A stretch of 64,000 bases of DNA from Brachyhypopomus gauderio (GCF_052324685.1 NC_135220.1:7201293-7265292); one strand, 5' to 3'; counted from the stretch's first letter, positions 32,000-46,041 are shown. Numbers and translations: made by a program. The notes: a model not told the origin generated them from the sequence alone.

Positions 32000-32207
32000 T
32001 CCTTATGTAGACTTTGATGTTCACTAATTGATAAATGAGTACAAATTAAACAGCCAGATTTGATCCTCAGTATCGTCCAAATCTGTAAAAAGCAGAGAAA
32101 ATTGTGTGTAAACGTTTCTGAAGGGAGAGATTAAACTATAGATTGGTCTGTGTTTGTGAAAGGTATGGTTAACGAGGGGTGTGTGCAAGATGGTTCATGA
32201 TGTGACC
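31069..32207. other. Intergenic cops4-plac8 stretch with a long TA microsatellite
   Basis: No gene is seen between the two convergent genes. A (TA)n run of about 60 bp spans 31934-31996. The sequence near 31205-31290 (GGGGTGTCAAAGGCAATTGC) may be a remnant of a hAT end (GGGGTGTCAAA), with no partner recognised. Confidence 0.4.
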
Positions 32208-32921
32208 TCAGAAGATCTCCTGATCCTTCCTCCTGACAATGTCTCTCTTCAGCTGACACGTAGAGCAAGGCAAACAGAAGACTGAGACCATGTAGTCTTC
32301 ACACATAGACCCCTAGAGACAAAACCATGAACGACTCAGTCCTTGAAATCTGTACACATAGACCTCTAGAGACAAAACCATGAACAACTGGACAACAAAA
32401 TCATCAATAATTAAATATATGTAATTTAATTTAGGTTAAATCTGCAATAAAATTTATTCAGTTTTTGCAATATTAAATAAGTGCCCCAAAAGGAATTTTG
32501 AGAACTTCAGAAGAGGAAGGTTTGATGGAGGGATGACCCTATGTCCTGTGTTTTACAGGTGCTCTCTGGTCCTCTTACCTTAATGTTGTATTTGGTTCTG
32601 TAGACACTCCGCATGGGCATACCCAGACCACACAAGCAGCACTCCCCCATGTGACTGGCAATGTTACAGCCCAGGCAAGGCAGGCAGAAGAATCCACACA
32701 AGCCTGATAGGTGAAAAACACACAGAAGACTTAGGTAGTACAATAATAAACGCAGATGGTCAGATAGGTTAGTGCTTGATGGATCTCCAACACCAGTGCT
32801 AGTTGCCAAGAACTGAGTGGCTTGGTTTTGGCTTACATGTGCTACAGTCAACACAGCAGTCTAGCAGTCCTGTCTGGAAGGTTGAGGGAGAAAATGCTCG
32901 AGGCTGGGTGGTGATCTCCAT
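32208..32921 (-). CDS. plac8: PLAC8-family cysteine-rich protein (placenta-specific 8 / cornifelin-like)
   Basis: Three minus-strand coding exons: 32921-32837 (ATG, MEITTQPRAFSPSTFQTG), 32703-32579 and 32312-32208 (TGA). They total 315 nt, 104 codons plus stop, near the usual 105-115 residues. The core is the PLAC8 domain: LLDCCVDCSTCLCGFFCLPC, GCNIASHMGECCLCGLGMPM, RSVYRTKYNIKGSMCEDYM and FCLPCSTCQLKRDI. The CC-rich blocks and the arginine-tyrosine segment are the family signature. Family members are small membrane-associated or cytosolic proteins with roles proposed in cell size, differentiation and autophagy; the role of the fish copies is not established. Splice sites are canonical (ACAT/gtaagc, ATTAAG/gtaaga, ctctag/GGGTCT). 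It lies tail to tail with cops4, as in human. Fish carry several plac8 paralogues, so the exact symbol is uncertain. Confidence 0.9.
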
Positions 32922-33440
32922 GCTATTCTTAACCTTAATCATGCAATTTTAGCCTTTAGAGAGAGATAGCCTTTGTTCCTTTAAAAAATAAAGTGTTATT
33001 GTTAAAAGATATATCATATAGTAAATTAAGCAACTTGTTGATTTTAAATTGCAGTCAAAGCACTATTACAAATCTATATGTATGCTATCATATGTTTACA
33101 AAACAAATTCCACCACATTTTAATAAAAATATGTACTGTATATTATAAATTGAGAACAAGCTTTACCTGATTAAAGATGTCTAGTTAAATATACAATTAT
33201 GTTGAAGTAAGCAATCCAATGTGTGCCACCAGACAGGAGGTCCTTTATACACAAAGATCCACTGACACGAGAATGAGTCAGGTGGGTTTAAAGTCTCACG
33301 GTGTTGGTATATTGTGCACACACCCACAGTCATTTTCCCAATTTACAGCTTTCCCACCCAAGTTAAACCAAATGACCCTTTTTATGGTGCATTATAAAGC
33401 ACTAGGTAATATATTCATAAAAGCACTGCACTATATTGTA

Positions 33441-33606
33441 CAGTGAGGAAAATAAGTATTTGAACACCCTACGATTTTGCAAGTTCTCCCACTTAGAAAT
33501 TGTGGAGAGGTCTGAAATTTTCATCTTAGGTGCATGTCCACTGAGACATAATTTAAAAAATCCGGAAATAACAATGTATGATAAAAAAATGTTTGAATAT
33601 TATTTT
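33441..33606 (+). mobile_element. Truncated end of a Tc1/mariner element
   Basis: After a TA dinucleotide the sequence starts CAGTGAGGAAAATAAGTATT and continues TGAACACCCTACGATTTTGC and TCTCCCACTTAGAAATTGTG. This is the terminal region of a Tc1 family that is common in fish. The other end and the transposase are absent, so only one terminal fragment remains. Confidence 0.8.
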
Positions 33607-33629
33607 TAATGATTTTTAATGAATTATTA

Positions 33630-33910
33630 TTGGTGGTGTGGTGGTTAGCACTGTCGCCTCACAGCAAGGCAGTCTGGGTTCAATTCTCGGTCTGGGCTGC
33701 TCTGTGCGGAGTTTGCATGTTCTCCCTGTGCCTGTGTGGGTTTTCTCTGGGCACTCTGGTTTTGTCCCAAAGACATGCATAGTTGGTTGATTGATCACTC
33801 TAAAGGTGTGCGTGTGTGTTGGCCATGTGGTGGACTGGCAACCTGCCCATGGTGTACCCTGCCTTCACCCAGAGATTCTGGGATTTCTGGCATTGGCATA
33901 TATGCCAATA
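33630..33910 (+). repeat. Dispersed fish repeat (GGTTAGCACTGTCGCCTCAC family)
   Basis: The sequence GTGGTTAGCACTGTCGCCTC, then TCTGGGTTCAATTCTCGGTC, GGAGTTTGCATGTTCTCCCT and ACATGCATAGTTGGTTGATT matches a very abundant fish interspersed repeat. It is noncoding. GGTTCAATTC has the look of a tRNA B box, but the family assignment as SINE is not certain. Confidence 0.75.
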
Positions 33911-34195
33911 CAATGAATAGACTGGAAGTGTCATTGTTTACGGTGGTGTTAGTCTGTAGCATTCAGTCTTTGGAGGACCACTTTCAGTACACTGAGGGAC
34001 CAGTGTAACATACTTGAGGACAGACTTACCTGTGGAGAAGTGACAGATATTGATGGTAGTTTACTTTGGTTAAATATTGAAAGAAAACGAAATGTTTGTT
34101 TTCATTTATCAACTGTTCAAGTATTTTTTAAATGTATTTTATTACAACTGTTTTGTTTTTACGTAAGGGTACGTGAATTTCATTTATTTTGTATG

Positions 34196-34385
34196 GTGGT
34201 ATAGTGGTTTGCACTAGGTTCTGGGTTTGATTCTTGGTCTGGTCCGCTTTGTGTGGAGTTTGCATGTTCTCCCTGTTCCCGTGTGGGTTCCCCCCCCACC
34301 ACCACCACCACCATCACCACCATCACACACACACCCCTCCGTGACTAATGGGATTAAGCAGTAAAGATAATGAATGGATGGGAGA
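34196..34385 (+). repeat. Second, shorter copy of the same dispersed repeat
   Basis: GGTATAGTGGTTTGCACTAG, GGTTTGATTCTTGGTCTGGT and GGAGTTTGCATGTTCTCCCT repeat the pattern of the copy at 33630. It ends in a C-run, a (CAC/CAT)n run (about 34300-34330) and GATAATGAATGGATGGGAG, the usual 3' end of this family. Confidence 0.7.
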
Positions 34386-35338
34386 TATTACATTGCGCAA
34401 ACCTGTTCCAAATGTTAAAAACAAAAGAAATGAAGGATACAATAACCAGCAGTCAACTGGTATATAGACAGTCAAACAACCCTCAGGTGTCAGGTTCCCT
34501 AATGGCCCACTCCCACCTGAGGGTCGAACACGATGAAAACAACAACAGGACAACATGGAATACTGCTACTTCTGATGGAGCCGGCCGGCAGGGGGCCTCC
34601 GTACCAAGATAGCAATGTCTTGCTGTCAAATACCACACTGTATTTAAAAGTGAAAATTATTAAGAACATTTTTGTGAGTTTTCTGCCCATGTAAGGTTAG
34701 AAACAATAGCAGAATTACACAGATTTGTTAAAATTCTTCATTGAAACAATTGATTAGACCATATGGTTTTACAGTTATGAATATCAGCAACTCCCCTGAG
34801 CTACTCTACCAACATGTTCATGGGGCAAACCTCACTCTTTGCTGAATGGGTGTCAAAGGTCGAAGAAAATACACTACAGGATGTGAGACATTACAGGACA
34901 TGACACACACAATATATTTATTGTTTTGTATCCCTATAAAACATGGATACTGAAAAAACAAACATCATATTTGCACTGTTTCTTATATGCTGTCTTGATA
35001 CAGAGAATACATGTATGACTGAATATGTGTATTATTAGTCTGAAAACACGAGTGTATATATGATGTGTAATTAGTGTGATAACATATATGAGTGTAACTC
35101 TCATGTTATCTGGTTAGCCGGTGTCCTAGATGTGCCATAATTTGTCTTTTCAGATTATGAATATTAGCTCTTCAGACTTTGTTCCTGGACTAGTCGTAAA
35201 CTGTGACCTCAGAGTTCAACCTTCTGATGTCAGCATCGAGAGCACAGAGGGCAAGTGATTTCCTGTAATGTCTTTATTTTCCATGAAGACAAATATAAAG
35301 GGTAGCCATCCAGGTATAGGCCCATAGTCGGCTAGAGG
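34386..35338. other. Gene-free stretch
   Basis: No gene is called. A short open stretch at about 35155-35258 (ATG, MNISSSDFVPGLVVNCDL, ending TGA) follows a CTTTTCAG acceptor-like sequence, but at 33 codons and with no partner exon it is not supported. Otherwise AT-rich intergenic DNA. Confidence 0.35.
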
Positions 35339-35986
35339 TAGTGATGTCAAATTCGAAACTCGGAATCGAACTGTATTTCGATTATCGATTCATTTGAATC
35401 ACGGTGTTCCGAACACTGTTTCGAAGTCTGTATCAAAAGGGGAAAGTCATGTGACTGTTCCAAAAACGGGTTTCGTTACGTCACGCAGTTTCGATATGTT
35501 TCTAATCTTTTTAGTCCGCACTTAAGTTCAAGCAGCTGGTCTGAGATCAGAATATTTACAGATTACTTGTAATTACAGATTACAAATGATTACTTGCAAT
35601 GTTTAATAAATAAAGGATTACACAAGCATTTCCCTACCTTGCAATGTAAAATGAATAATGTCAGCTATATATCAATCCACTGACTAACAGTGTATCATCA
35701 TCAAAAATACATCTTAATGACATTCTTAAAACAACCCTGTTCTCTGCAAAATTATGTTTTTATGACTAAAATTTAGGGACACACTATGCTATGGGGGAAT
35801 ATTTAATTCCATTTTTCATAAAAATAAAAAAAAACATTACTTTTGTTTCTGTTAAGAAAAAGTTGTGGATTTAGGCCCTGGTTGCTCACAAGGCCCTGAT
35901 TGCTTGTTTCACAAGATCGAATTATTTTCTGAATCAATTGGTTCATTTGATTCGATCTCCCAAAAGCCCCACTTTTGCCATCACTA
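35339..35986. mobile_element. Nonautonomous hAT element, TAGTGATG...CATCACTA
   Basis: The 648-bp element begins TAGTGATGTCAAATTCG and ends TTTTGCCATCACTA. Flanks GCTAGAGG (35331-35338) and CCTAGAGG (35987-35994) match at 7 of 8 positions. No transposase ORF. The terminal eight bases are shared with the element at 38407-39415, suggesting the same family of transposase. Confidence 0.87.
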
Positions 35987-36204
35987 CCTAGAGGAGTAAA
36001 CGATGCGCAGAGTTGACCTCAAGAAACGCAGTCTATGCAGCTCGCAGGGAACGCCTCCTTAACGCTGTTGGCGGCGCAATGTGAAGACGTGGACCTGCAG
36101 GCTTAAATAATAAACTGAGAAGTTAGGACAGGTGCACATGATCTCAGTCAATGACTGACTGGGATTGAGTAAGTGGTGGAGTGTGTGTGGGCCAGGGCTG
36201 GCTA

Positions 36205-36430
36205 TGGCGTCAAATCCAATTCAAAAATGGCGAGCGCAGAAAATCACTTAGTGCGAGGAAAACTTATTTTGCAAAAATGCTCTTGCGCACGCAGAGATTG
36301 CTTCCTCGCGCGAGCAAAACTACTCTTGCGCACAAGGAGAGAGTTGCTTACGCGAGGAAAATTTGTCACACCCTTTCTGCTTGCGATTAAGCTCCTGCTC
36401 GCGGAGCAGATCATTTGATTTGACACCTCG
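36205..36430. mobile_element. Possible MITE with inverted GGCGTCAAATC / GATTTGACACC ends
   Basis: GGCGTCAAATCCAATT at the left and TCATTTGATTTGACACC at the right are imperfect inverted repeats. The interior contains three related blocks of GCGAGGAAAA and CTCTTGCGCAC type. No target duplication is clear, so the call is tentative. Confidence 0.45.
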
Positions 36431-36900
36431 CGCGAACCTGCGTTTATACTTGCCGCGTCACATTATTTGCAGTGTTCTCCTAAACGATTTGTGATAGTAT
36501 AAAGTAGAGGTGTCAATTCCAGGTTCAGAGATTAAAAGTCCTCACCAGGATTTTGCTCAGGCTTCCTGGATTGTGTTGATTCCACTAATTTTACCTGGAT
36601 TGCTAATTAGAAAATCTAGCAAGCTTGAGCAAAATCCTGGTGAGGACTTTTAATCTCTGAACCTGGAATTGATACCACTAGTATAAAGAAACACCCCTCA
36701 AAAACAGGGGAAGGAACATTTACCTGACGAAAATGTATGTTCAGCCTTGTTCAGAATGTAGACAGCGTGCCTGTCAGTACGCAACATGCAGCAAACACCC
36801 CCACCCCCCCTTGCTCCAATTTTATTTGTTGGTAGTGGCACACTCATTGACTAGAAATGTTAAAGTTGGCACTCCATGTCTCAAAGGTTGCCGACCCCTG
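36430..36900. mobile_element. Partial hAT-like element, same family as 18463-20349, with nested MITE
   Basis: Reading from the right end, the sequence (CAGGGGTCGGCAACCTTTGA on the minus strand, then the GAGTGCCAACTTTAACATTT block) repeats the left part of the element at 18463. It also shares the AGGTAAATGTTCCTTC and GAGGGGTGTTTCTTTATAC blocks. The other terminus is not found, so this copy is incomplete. A 176-bp MITE is inserted at 36505-36680. Confidence 0.75.
36505..36680. mobile_element. 176-bp near-palindromic hAT MITE
   Basis: The left half beginning TAGAGGTGTCAATTCCAGG is mirrored by the right half ending CCTGGAATTGATACCACTA; the inverted repeats extend over about 55 bp each (through GTCCTCACCAGGATTTTGCT). 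The exact 8-bp duplication GTATAAAG flanks it (36497-36504 and 36681-36688). The pre-insertion sequence can be checked against the related element at 18463 (CTTTATACTA on the other strand). Confidence 0.93.
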
Positions 36901-38406
36901 GTATATACATTGTATACCAATGCTAATGTCGGACTTTAATATGTACAAAGAAACATTTGTAGATGTGCCATTTGGCAAACAGTATAACAATTTTTTTCAC
37001 AAATGGATAGTGGACAGTGAAGCCAAACAATACACGCTCAAAGCAGAGGGATAAATGTGGTTAACTACAGGTACTAGACAGGTTGCAGATATCTTCCCAT
37101 AATTTGGTAGAAAACGGAAATGTTCTCAGGGTGAATTCTGCAGAAAGAGCAATTCGCTTCCATGTCCTTTATAAACCATTGTAAAAAAATGTTTTTGATA
37201 GATAAACTGTATGGATAAACTCATCATGTTTATGTATGATATATATTTTGCTGGCAAGGTCCAGGGGCCTCATGTACAAAGACTTGCGTGGATTTCTTAC
37301 TAAAAATTGGCGTACGTACAAATCCAGAAAATGGCATAAAAAAATTCAGATGTATCAAACTGTGCGTACGACGGAATCCATGCACATTACTTTTGTACAT
37401 GCTAATCAACGTAGAATTGAGCGCACACGGTGACACGCCCCTCTATAAATATGCAAATTCATTTAAATTTGCCCTGCAACGGAGAAGTTTGCTCTCTGAT
37501 CTATCAAACCATGTCTAAACGGGGGAAAAAAGAGGAACTTCACCGAATGTGAAAGTAGAGACGCTCCTGAATGAGGTAGAAGTGCGGAAAAAATGTTTGT
37601 TTGGCACGTTGTGGCATTACGGCAAAACGCAAAAGGTCTGAGTGGGATAGCGTGTGTGAAGCTTTAAATGTTGTGGGATCAGAATAATATAATGCACCTA
37701 AAAATATCAGTGACGCGCTAACTAGCATCAGCGACTCAATAAAATAATTTTGTTGCTTACCAAGTAGCCACCCGTCACGCACTCTGCTAGCTTGTAATCT
37801 TATCCAAACCATGCAGTTTGTAAGGATGTACTAACCATTGGTGTAACGAATCAAGGGAGGGCGGGTGTGACACAAACGCAAGTATCTATGTAATTTATTA
37901 ATTTAAACAAAGACCAAAAGGAACAGGAGAACAACTAAGGACAGGAGAATACACACTAGATCAAACATAAGCTAGACAGCATAGCAACCAAGCAAACACA
38001 CTAATAGAAACACTACTTAAAACACAATGCAAGAAATAGAAACTTTAGACACACCACAGGAAGGACTACTACAATAATGGATGAACAAACAATACTAAAG
38101 CATGACAACCATAACACAAACAGGACTGAAATAACTGAAAGACTAAAAAGCAAGAAGACTAGAACGCACAGGGAATGCATACACAAACTAGAAGCGAAAG
38201 ACAGGCTACAACAGAACCTAACTACTAAGGGGAACAGAATGACAGGGAGAAATATACAAGATGTGAAGGAAAACACAACTACCAAGGAACAACTACATAA
38301 ACCAGCAAAGAGATATGAGAACTAAAACAGGGAAGACAAGACAGAACAAACCAGACCAGCACACAGGAGAAACGAAGGGAGAGTACAGGCTACTGAGCGC
38401 GGAGAG

Positions 38407-39415
38407 TAGTGATGGGACATCTGAAGCTAGGCTTCGAAGCGTGTACCGAGTAAAAAGGGGCGTGTCCGATGAAGCCCCGCTTCGGAGCTTGTGTCATATT
38501 GAGCAAAATCACGTGATCAGCAACAAACGAGGCCTCGCATTACATCGGCCACGTCATTGCTTCATTTTGCGTATCGTTTTTCTAAATAAAAGCGCTATGA
38601 ACCCTGTTGCTTCGTGTTGTAGTAGGTGGTTAAATTTAAAATCTGGAACGTTCTAAATTCTTTTTGTTTGATCAGGATGTACATCAGATTCACACATCAA
38701 AAACAGTCTAAAAACCATTGGAAGAGGCAAACCTTATTTGTAATATTAAAAACATTTTACATTTGGCAGACGCCCTTATCCAGAGCGACTTACATTTTAT
38801 CTCATTTTTATATAAGTGAACAATTGAGGGTTAAGGGGCACCTCAGTCATGGCCTCAGGCCTGGGGATCGAACCCACGACCCTCCGATTACAAGCTCAGT
38901 TCCCTAACCACTTCCCTTCCCTAACCACCAGGTCATGACTGCCAAACCAGATCTAGAAGCCCCAAGAAGCAATTATTTTAAACACATTCTGTTTTTTTTA
39001 AAAATCAGTTTCTAACTCCAAATATTCAGTCACTCAACAATCACTCAATTCCCCATAGTAAAGTACAACATATCTTCATTGTCAAATACGTTCATGACAT
39101 ACAAGAAAACCCAACACAACCACTAATGGTCAAGGATTAGATTGGCTACAAATCATTTTAATAATTAAAACATGACAATTAAGTATGATTTAAATGATTC
39201 TCCTGTTCCTAAACATGAGTTTGATGGAAACTTTGTGACAATATTGCATTTACACATTTTTGAAAGTATGATCCAACTGAATGACGAGGCTGTTACAGTT
39301 TCACCAGCAGATGTCACTAGTGAGTGATGAATGAAGCCTCGAGTAACGAACCTTTTTGCAAAGCAAAGGGTTGGAAAGCTTCATTGCTTCAAGAGGCTTC
39401 ATTTGCCCATCACTA
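38407..39415. mobile_element. Nonautonomous hAT element nested in the solo LTR
   Basis: The 1009-bp element begins TAGTGATGGGACATC and ends TTTGCCCATCACTA, with the exact 8-bp duplication GCGGAGAG at 38399-38406 and 39416-39423. Its subterminal regions contain CTTCGAAGC and GCTTCATTGCTTC words. It has no transposase. It contains a SINE/LINE tail at about 38745-38935. Confidence 0.93.
38745..38935 (+). mobile_element. SINE/LINE tail repeat (GCAGACGCCCTTATCCAGAG)
   Basis: ACATTTGGCAGACGCCCTTA, TCCAGAGCGACTTACATTTT and GGGGATCGAACCCACGACCC mark a well known fish repeat tail. A close relative is at 51310-51515, and the opposite-strand version ends the LINE fragment at 43255-43745. It sits inside the hAT element, so it is the innermost layer of the nest. 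Confidence 0.75.
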
Positions 39416-40589
39416 GCGGAGAGAAGCATAGACCGGAGCGTGCAGGAAACATGGCAAACACAAATACAATGACCGACACAGGAGTGAAAAACTAGGGGGG
39501 TTATATACACAGAAAACAAGACGGTGAAACAAGACTCAGGTGTGTGTATTAATGACGAGGGCGTGACAGACAGGGGTAGGAACGAATGGGAGCGGGGAGC
39601 TAGGCGGGACCAAGGAGGAGGGAGGGGCTGGACGTGACAATTGGGTTGATCCAGGCCAACGTGCCACTACATTAGTAAGTTTTTACATCACAGATTATTT
39701 GCACGTTTATGGAATTAAAGTGCTTTCTATTCACATAAGCAAATTCCTCCTCAGATGGTGCCTTTATAGAAATGTGTGTGCAGTCGATCGCTCCGATTAG
39801 GGTTGCATTATCGCTGCAAATTGCGCTTTAATGTTTGCCTGGTCAACCGCTTCATATGGGAACTTTATATAACTAGCTGACATGCAGATGATCCCATCCA
39901 AAACAGCTGGCATGGCCCGGCTCAGAGATGACTGGGATCTCCCAGACCGGGCTGCCAGTTCGCTTTGAAACGAGCCAGTTGCCAGGAAGCCGAGCGTTGT
40001 CTCTGGCAATGCGCAACTCCTCGCGTTTCTCTCTCCAAAACTGGACCCAACTCAACACAAGAGGACAGTTCTTGGAAATCTGAAACGGTTTATAAGCCAG
40101 TCATCATCATGGGCTAAAGAATCATAATGGTCACAGAAAATGCACTCTTTGTGAATTCGGCCATTAGCAATATCTTCCAGTAATGCCAACGCTGCCATCT
40201 CCCAAGAACTCCAGTGCAACATTTTATGCATGTTTTTATAATATAGGCTAAGTGGAAACACGTTGAATGATTATTTCAGTAAGGCAGTGAAATTGTCTGA
40301 TTAATTTACTGTTTAATTTTTTTATTTATTTACTTTATTTTACCCAATAAGGGCTTACTACAATGTGTGCGTGAAGGATATCTTAAAAGTTGTAGTTTCA
40401 ATGCATCACCTCTAAGTGTCGTTAATTGACGAAAACACATTAGAAACATGCGTACACCAGAGGTGAAGGTGTCGTAGGTGTACGCACTTTCTCACATTCA
40501 AATCACATTTCGTACATCTGACCGTTTGCGTGAAACATAGCGTACACAATGTTTTTGTGCGTACGAACCGTTCGTACATGAGGCCCCAG

Positions 40590-40965
40590 ATCTCCAAACG
40601 CACCGAAACAACACCTCTCTACGTCAACGGAGCAGAGGTTGAGAGCGTGGAGAGCTTTAAGTTTCTGGGGGTGCACATTTCTGTGGACCTCACCTGGGCT
40701 ACCAAGACTGTACTTTCTTAGGAAGCTTCAACAAGCGCACCTCCCTTTACAGTTGCGGATCAATTTCTACAAGGCCACCATTGAAAGCCTTCTGACATAC
40801 TGCTGCACAGTTTGGTTCACCAGCTGCACATCACAGGACAAGAAAGACATGCAGCGAGTGGTCAAAGAGGCAGAAAAAATCTTGGGCACCTCACTTAAAT
40901 ACAAATCCACACACACTGGAGCTTTTACTTTTCATTGTGGCATGTTTTCATCACATCAGTGTTTA
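40590..40965 (+). mobile_element. Non-LTR retrotransposon fragment, reverse-transcriptase C-terminal region
   Basis: The plus strand encodes TTPLYVNGAEVESVESFKFL and GVHIS, then after a small deletion and frameshift LRKLQQAHLPLQLRINFYKA, TIESLLTYCCTVWF and DMQRVVKEAEKILGTSLK. These are the blocks that follow the YADD domain in fish LINEs. It directly abuts the Harbinger right end, so the Harbinger element may have inserted into this LINE. Confidence 0.85.
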
Positions 40966-42349
40966 AATCAATCTCTTGATTATTACATTTAAAGGAGGCA
41001 TTAATGTCTGAAATACCGTATGGTGAAAAGCAATCTGTGCCGTGATTACATTTCGAGCTGTATTATATGCAATTCTGGCACAAATTCAGCGTTTTGGTTT
41101 TGAATGCAAATTTGTGTGTATTGTTTTTCAATAAAGAGATAAAGTGCATTGAAATGTAATGTAATAGTGCTTTTGCATTTCATTTTGGCACGTATTCTGC
41201 ATGTTTGTATGGAAAAGCAATGCATTTTGTGGTTTGCATTTCCATTTTTGCCTAGTAGTGATTATTTTTCAAATTGGCACTGTTTCCTTTCCATACGAAT
41301 CAGCGACTATTGCAGGTCACCCCTAGTGTACGTTTTTCTTAGTGTACTATGTTGTTTTGTGCTGTTCAATAAATGCAATTTTTACACAAACACCATGTCA
41401 TTTGTGTCATGTCATATACCGATGACCCCACCCCAACCCCTGGCAAAAAAGATGTTCTCCTTTTCAGAAACCCAAATCTGTTCACCCCAATTTATATGAA
41501 CGGCTTAAAAATCTGACATGCTACGTCGTTCAACGTATTGCCATTGTTGCATAATGTCCACATATGTGGACACTTGGTTTATGAGGTAAAAATCCTTAGA
41601 TGTTAATGGGAAAACTTTTTTGTGTATTTTTAAATGTCAGACGTTAGCATTGTATACATATACTTAGTTAGCTAGCTAGTCGGACTTATCAATAACTAGC
41701 TAGGGTAGGTAGCTAGATGCTTATTTGTTTTATAAGGTTATTTGTTTTGTAAGTCCTTCCCCTTAAACCACCATACCCCAGGAGCAATGAAATTAGGAAA
41801 TTCAAAAAACTGATTGGAATATTCTACTCTGGTACCTTTATAACTCCATGGAATGATTTTAACATCTACTATTTCATACAAACTGGCTTCTCCTCCTATT
41901 TTATTTTTTAAATTTTATTTATGTCCATGGCCTTTACAAAATTATCAAGCAGGCAAATTTGTTTATCACCATTACTATTTAAGCAATATAGAGAAAGAGA
42001 TTGGAAATTTTGTTCAAATATCTGCTTCAGTACTTGATATTTATTTCACTACATGCTGATATTTAAATGTTAAAAATATGTAAAATTAACATCTGGTATA
42101 CCATAAGTTGTAAGGTGATTTGTTCTTCTTAAGAAATAAGTCAACAATCACTGTATAAAAGAAATCCAGTACCAGCCTTGTAAAGGGACTAACTTCTGTA
42201 CAAAATCATACAATATGCACTATGAAAAACAGTGAAAAGATCATATTCAGCCTCTACTCAGAAAAAAGAAACAAACAGAAAAGAGGTTTGTTTACAAGAA
42301 CATTTCTCCCTAATTCAGGAAAAACCAGAATGACACACAAGCAGTCACC
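40966..42349. other. Gene-free stretch between LINE fragment and srek1ip1
   Basis: No gene is recognised. The sequence is AT-rich, with GCTAGCTAG words near 41660-41720 and several AATAAA words on both strands. ATGCAAATT / TTTTGCATTTC repeats near 41040-41260 suggest an old dispersed repeat, but no ends are visible. Confidence 0.4.
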
Positions 42350-42355
42350 TTTATT
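42350..42355 (-). terminator. srek1ip1: Possible srek1ip1 polyadenylation signal
   Basis: AATAAA on the minus strand (plus TTTATT) lies about 145 nt beyond the srek1ip1 stop codon. It is the nearest canonical signal downstream. Use is inferred only from position. Confidence 0.4.
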
Positions 42356-42498
42356 TACACAAGGCTCTGATATCATCCAGGTGCCAATCTTACAGGCACT
42401 GTTCACACACTGGACTGCATGGTATTCTGAATGGAAGAGCTGCTACCCTGAATGTAGAGTCCCCTCTTAGCTCATGGAATGCCTGGACGTGTCCATGT

Positions 42499-45549
<3,051 letters not shown>

Positions 45550-46041
45550 CGCATCACTTTACGGAGATTTTGCAAGGAAAATGCTTGACTCGTAAACACA
45601 GCCACTTCCTTTAGCTTCGTGTGTATTTATTCCGTCTCCTAAATGAGTCCGATGAGAAACGTTCATGTCCTGCGGAGCCTTCATAAAAGTCCTCAAAGGA
45701 CGCCATAACGGAAGGAGACCATATTGCTACAGATGCTTGGCTAAATTCGTATACGTTTTTACCAGTATCCATTCTACAACGTGCTAAAAGATAAAATATA
45801 ATTTTTAAAGAGTTTACTGCAAACATTCAACATTAGTTCCATACATCTGAGACACTAGGAGGCAAGAGAACCAGTGATCACACAGAAGAAGTCCCACTGC
45901 TGTGGTACTGCTGCGCTCTCATATATCGATATCTTTGCTCGTTGCATTTTTAAAAAGGAATTTCGATTTCCGTGTCTCAATTTTTGGTACTTTGTTGATT
46001 CTGTTTTGTCGAAGGTTAATTTAGAGTAATAATCTCTCAAC
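45550..46041. promoter_or_regulatory. Shared srek1ip1/cwc27 head-to-head promoter region
   Basis: Only 492 bp separate the two divergent start codons, so both genes must start transcription here or use a shared bidirectional promoter. The sequence has no obvious TATA box near either start and is not strongly GC rich. The pair is also divergent and close in other vertebrates. Both products act in splicing, which would fit coordinate expression; that part is inference. Confidence 0.6.

Larger units (their letters stand above)
37842..39639. mobile_element. Solo LTR of a retrotransposon, interrupted by a hAT element
   Basis: The unit begins TGTAACGAATCAAGGG and ends GCTGGACGTGACA, so it has TG...CA ends, and the exact 5-bp duplication ATTGG flanks it (37837-37841 and 39640-39644). 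Without the nested hAT element it is about 780 bp. There is no second LTR or internal coding region, so it is a recombination remnant. Repeated ACAAAC/ACTA words fill its A-rich left part. Superfamily cannot be told from the LTR alone. Confidence 0.85.
37265..40586 (-). mobile_element. PIF/Harbinger element, decayed, with three levels of nested insertions
   Basis: The ends GGGCCTCATGTAC and GTACATGAGGCCC are inverted repeats, flanked by CAG on both sides (37262-37264, 40587-40589). Near 39797-40250 the minus strand encodes pieces of a HARBI1-type transposase (DDWLINRFRFPRTVLL, FLATGSFQSELAARSGRSQS, LSRAMPAVLDGIICMSASYI). Near 37535-37680 the plus strand has a Myb/SANT-like segment (NFTECE, ETLLNEVEVRKK) broken by frameshifts, which is the usual second Harbinger protein. 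Both genes are disrupted. The solo LTR at 37842-39639 lies between them. The 3-bp flank is short and its identity with the canonical TWA target is not exact. Confidence 0.85.

Noticed and set aside
33630-33910. tRNA gene suggested by GGTTCAATTC B-box-like sequence
   Set aside because: No cloverleaf can be drawn; it belongs to a dispersed fish repeat.
35155-35261. Possible small exon MNISSSDFVPGLVVNCDL
   Set aside because: It has an acceptor-like sequence and protein-like reading, but only 33 codons, ends in a stop, and has no partner exon.
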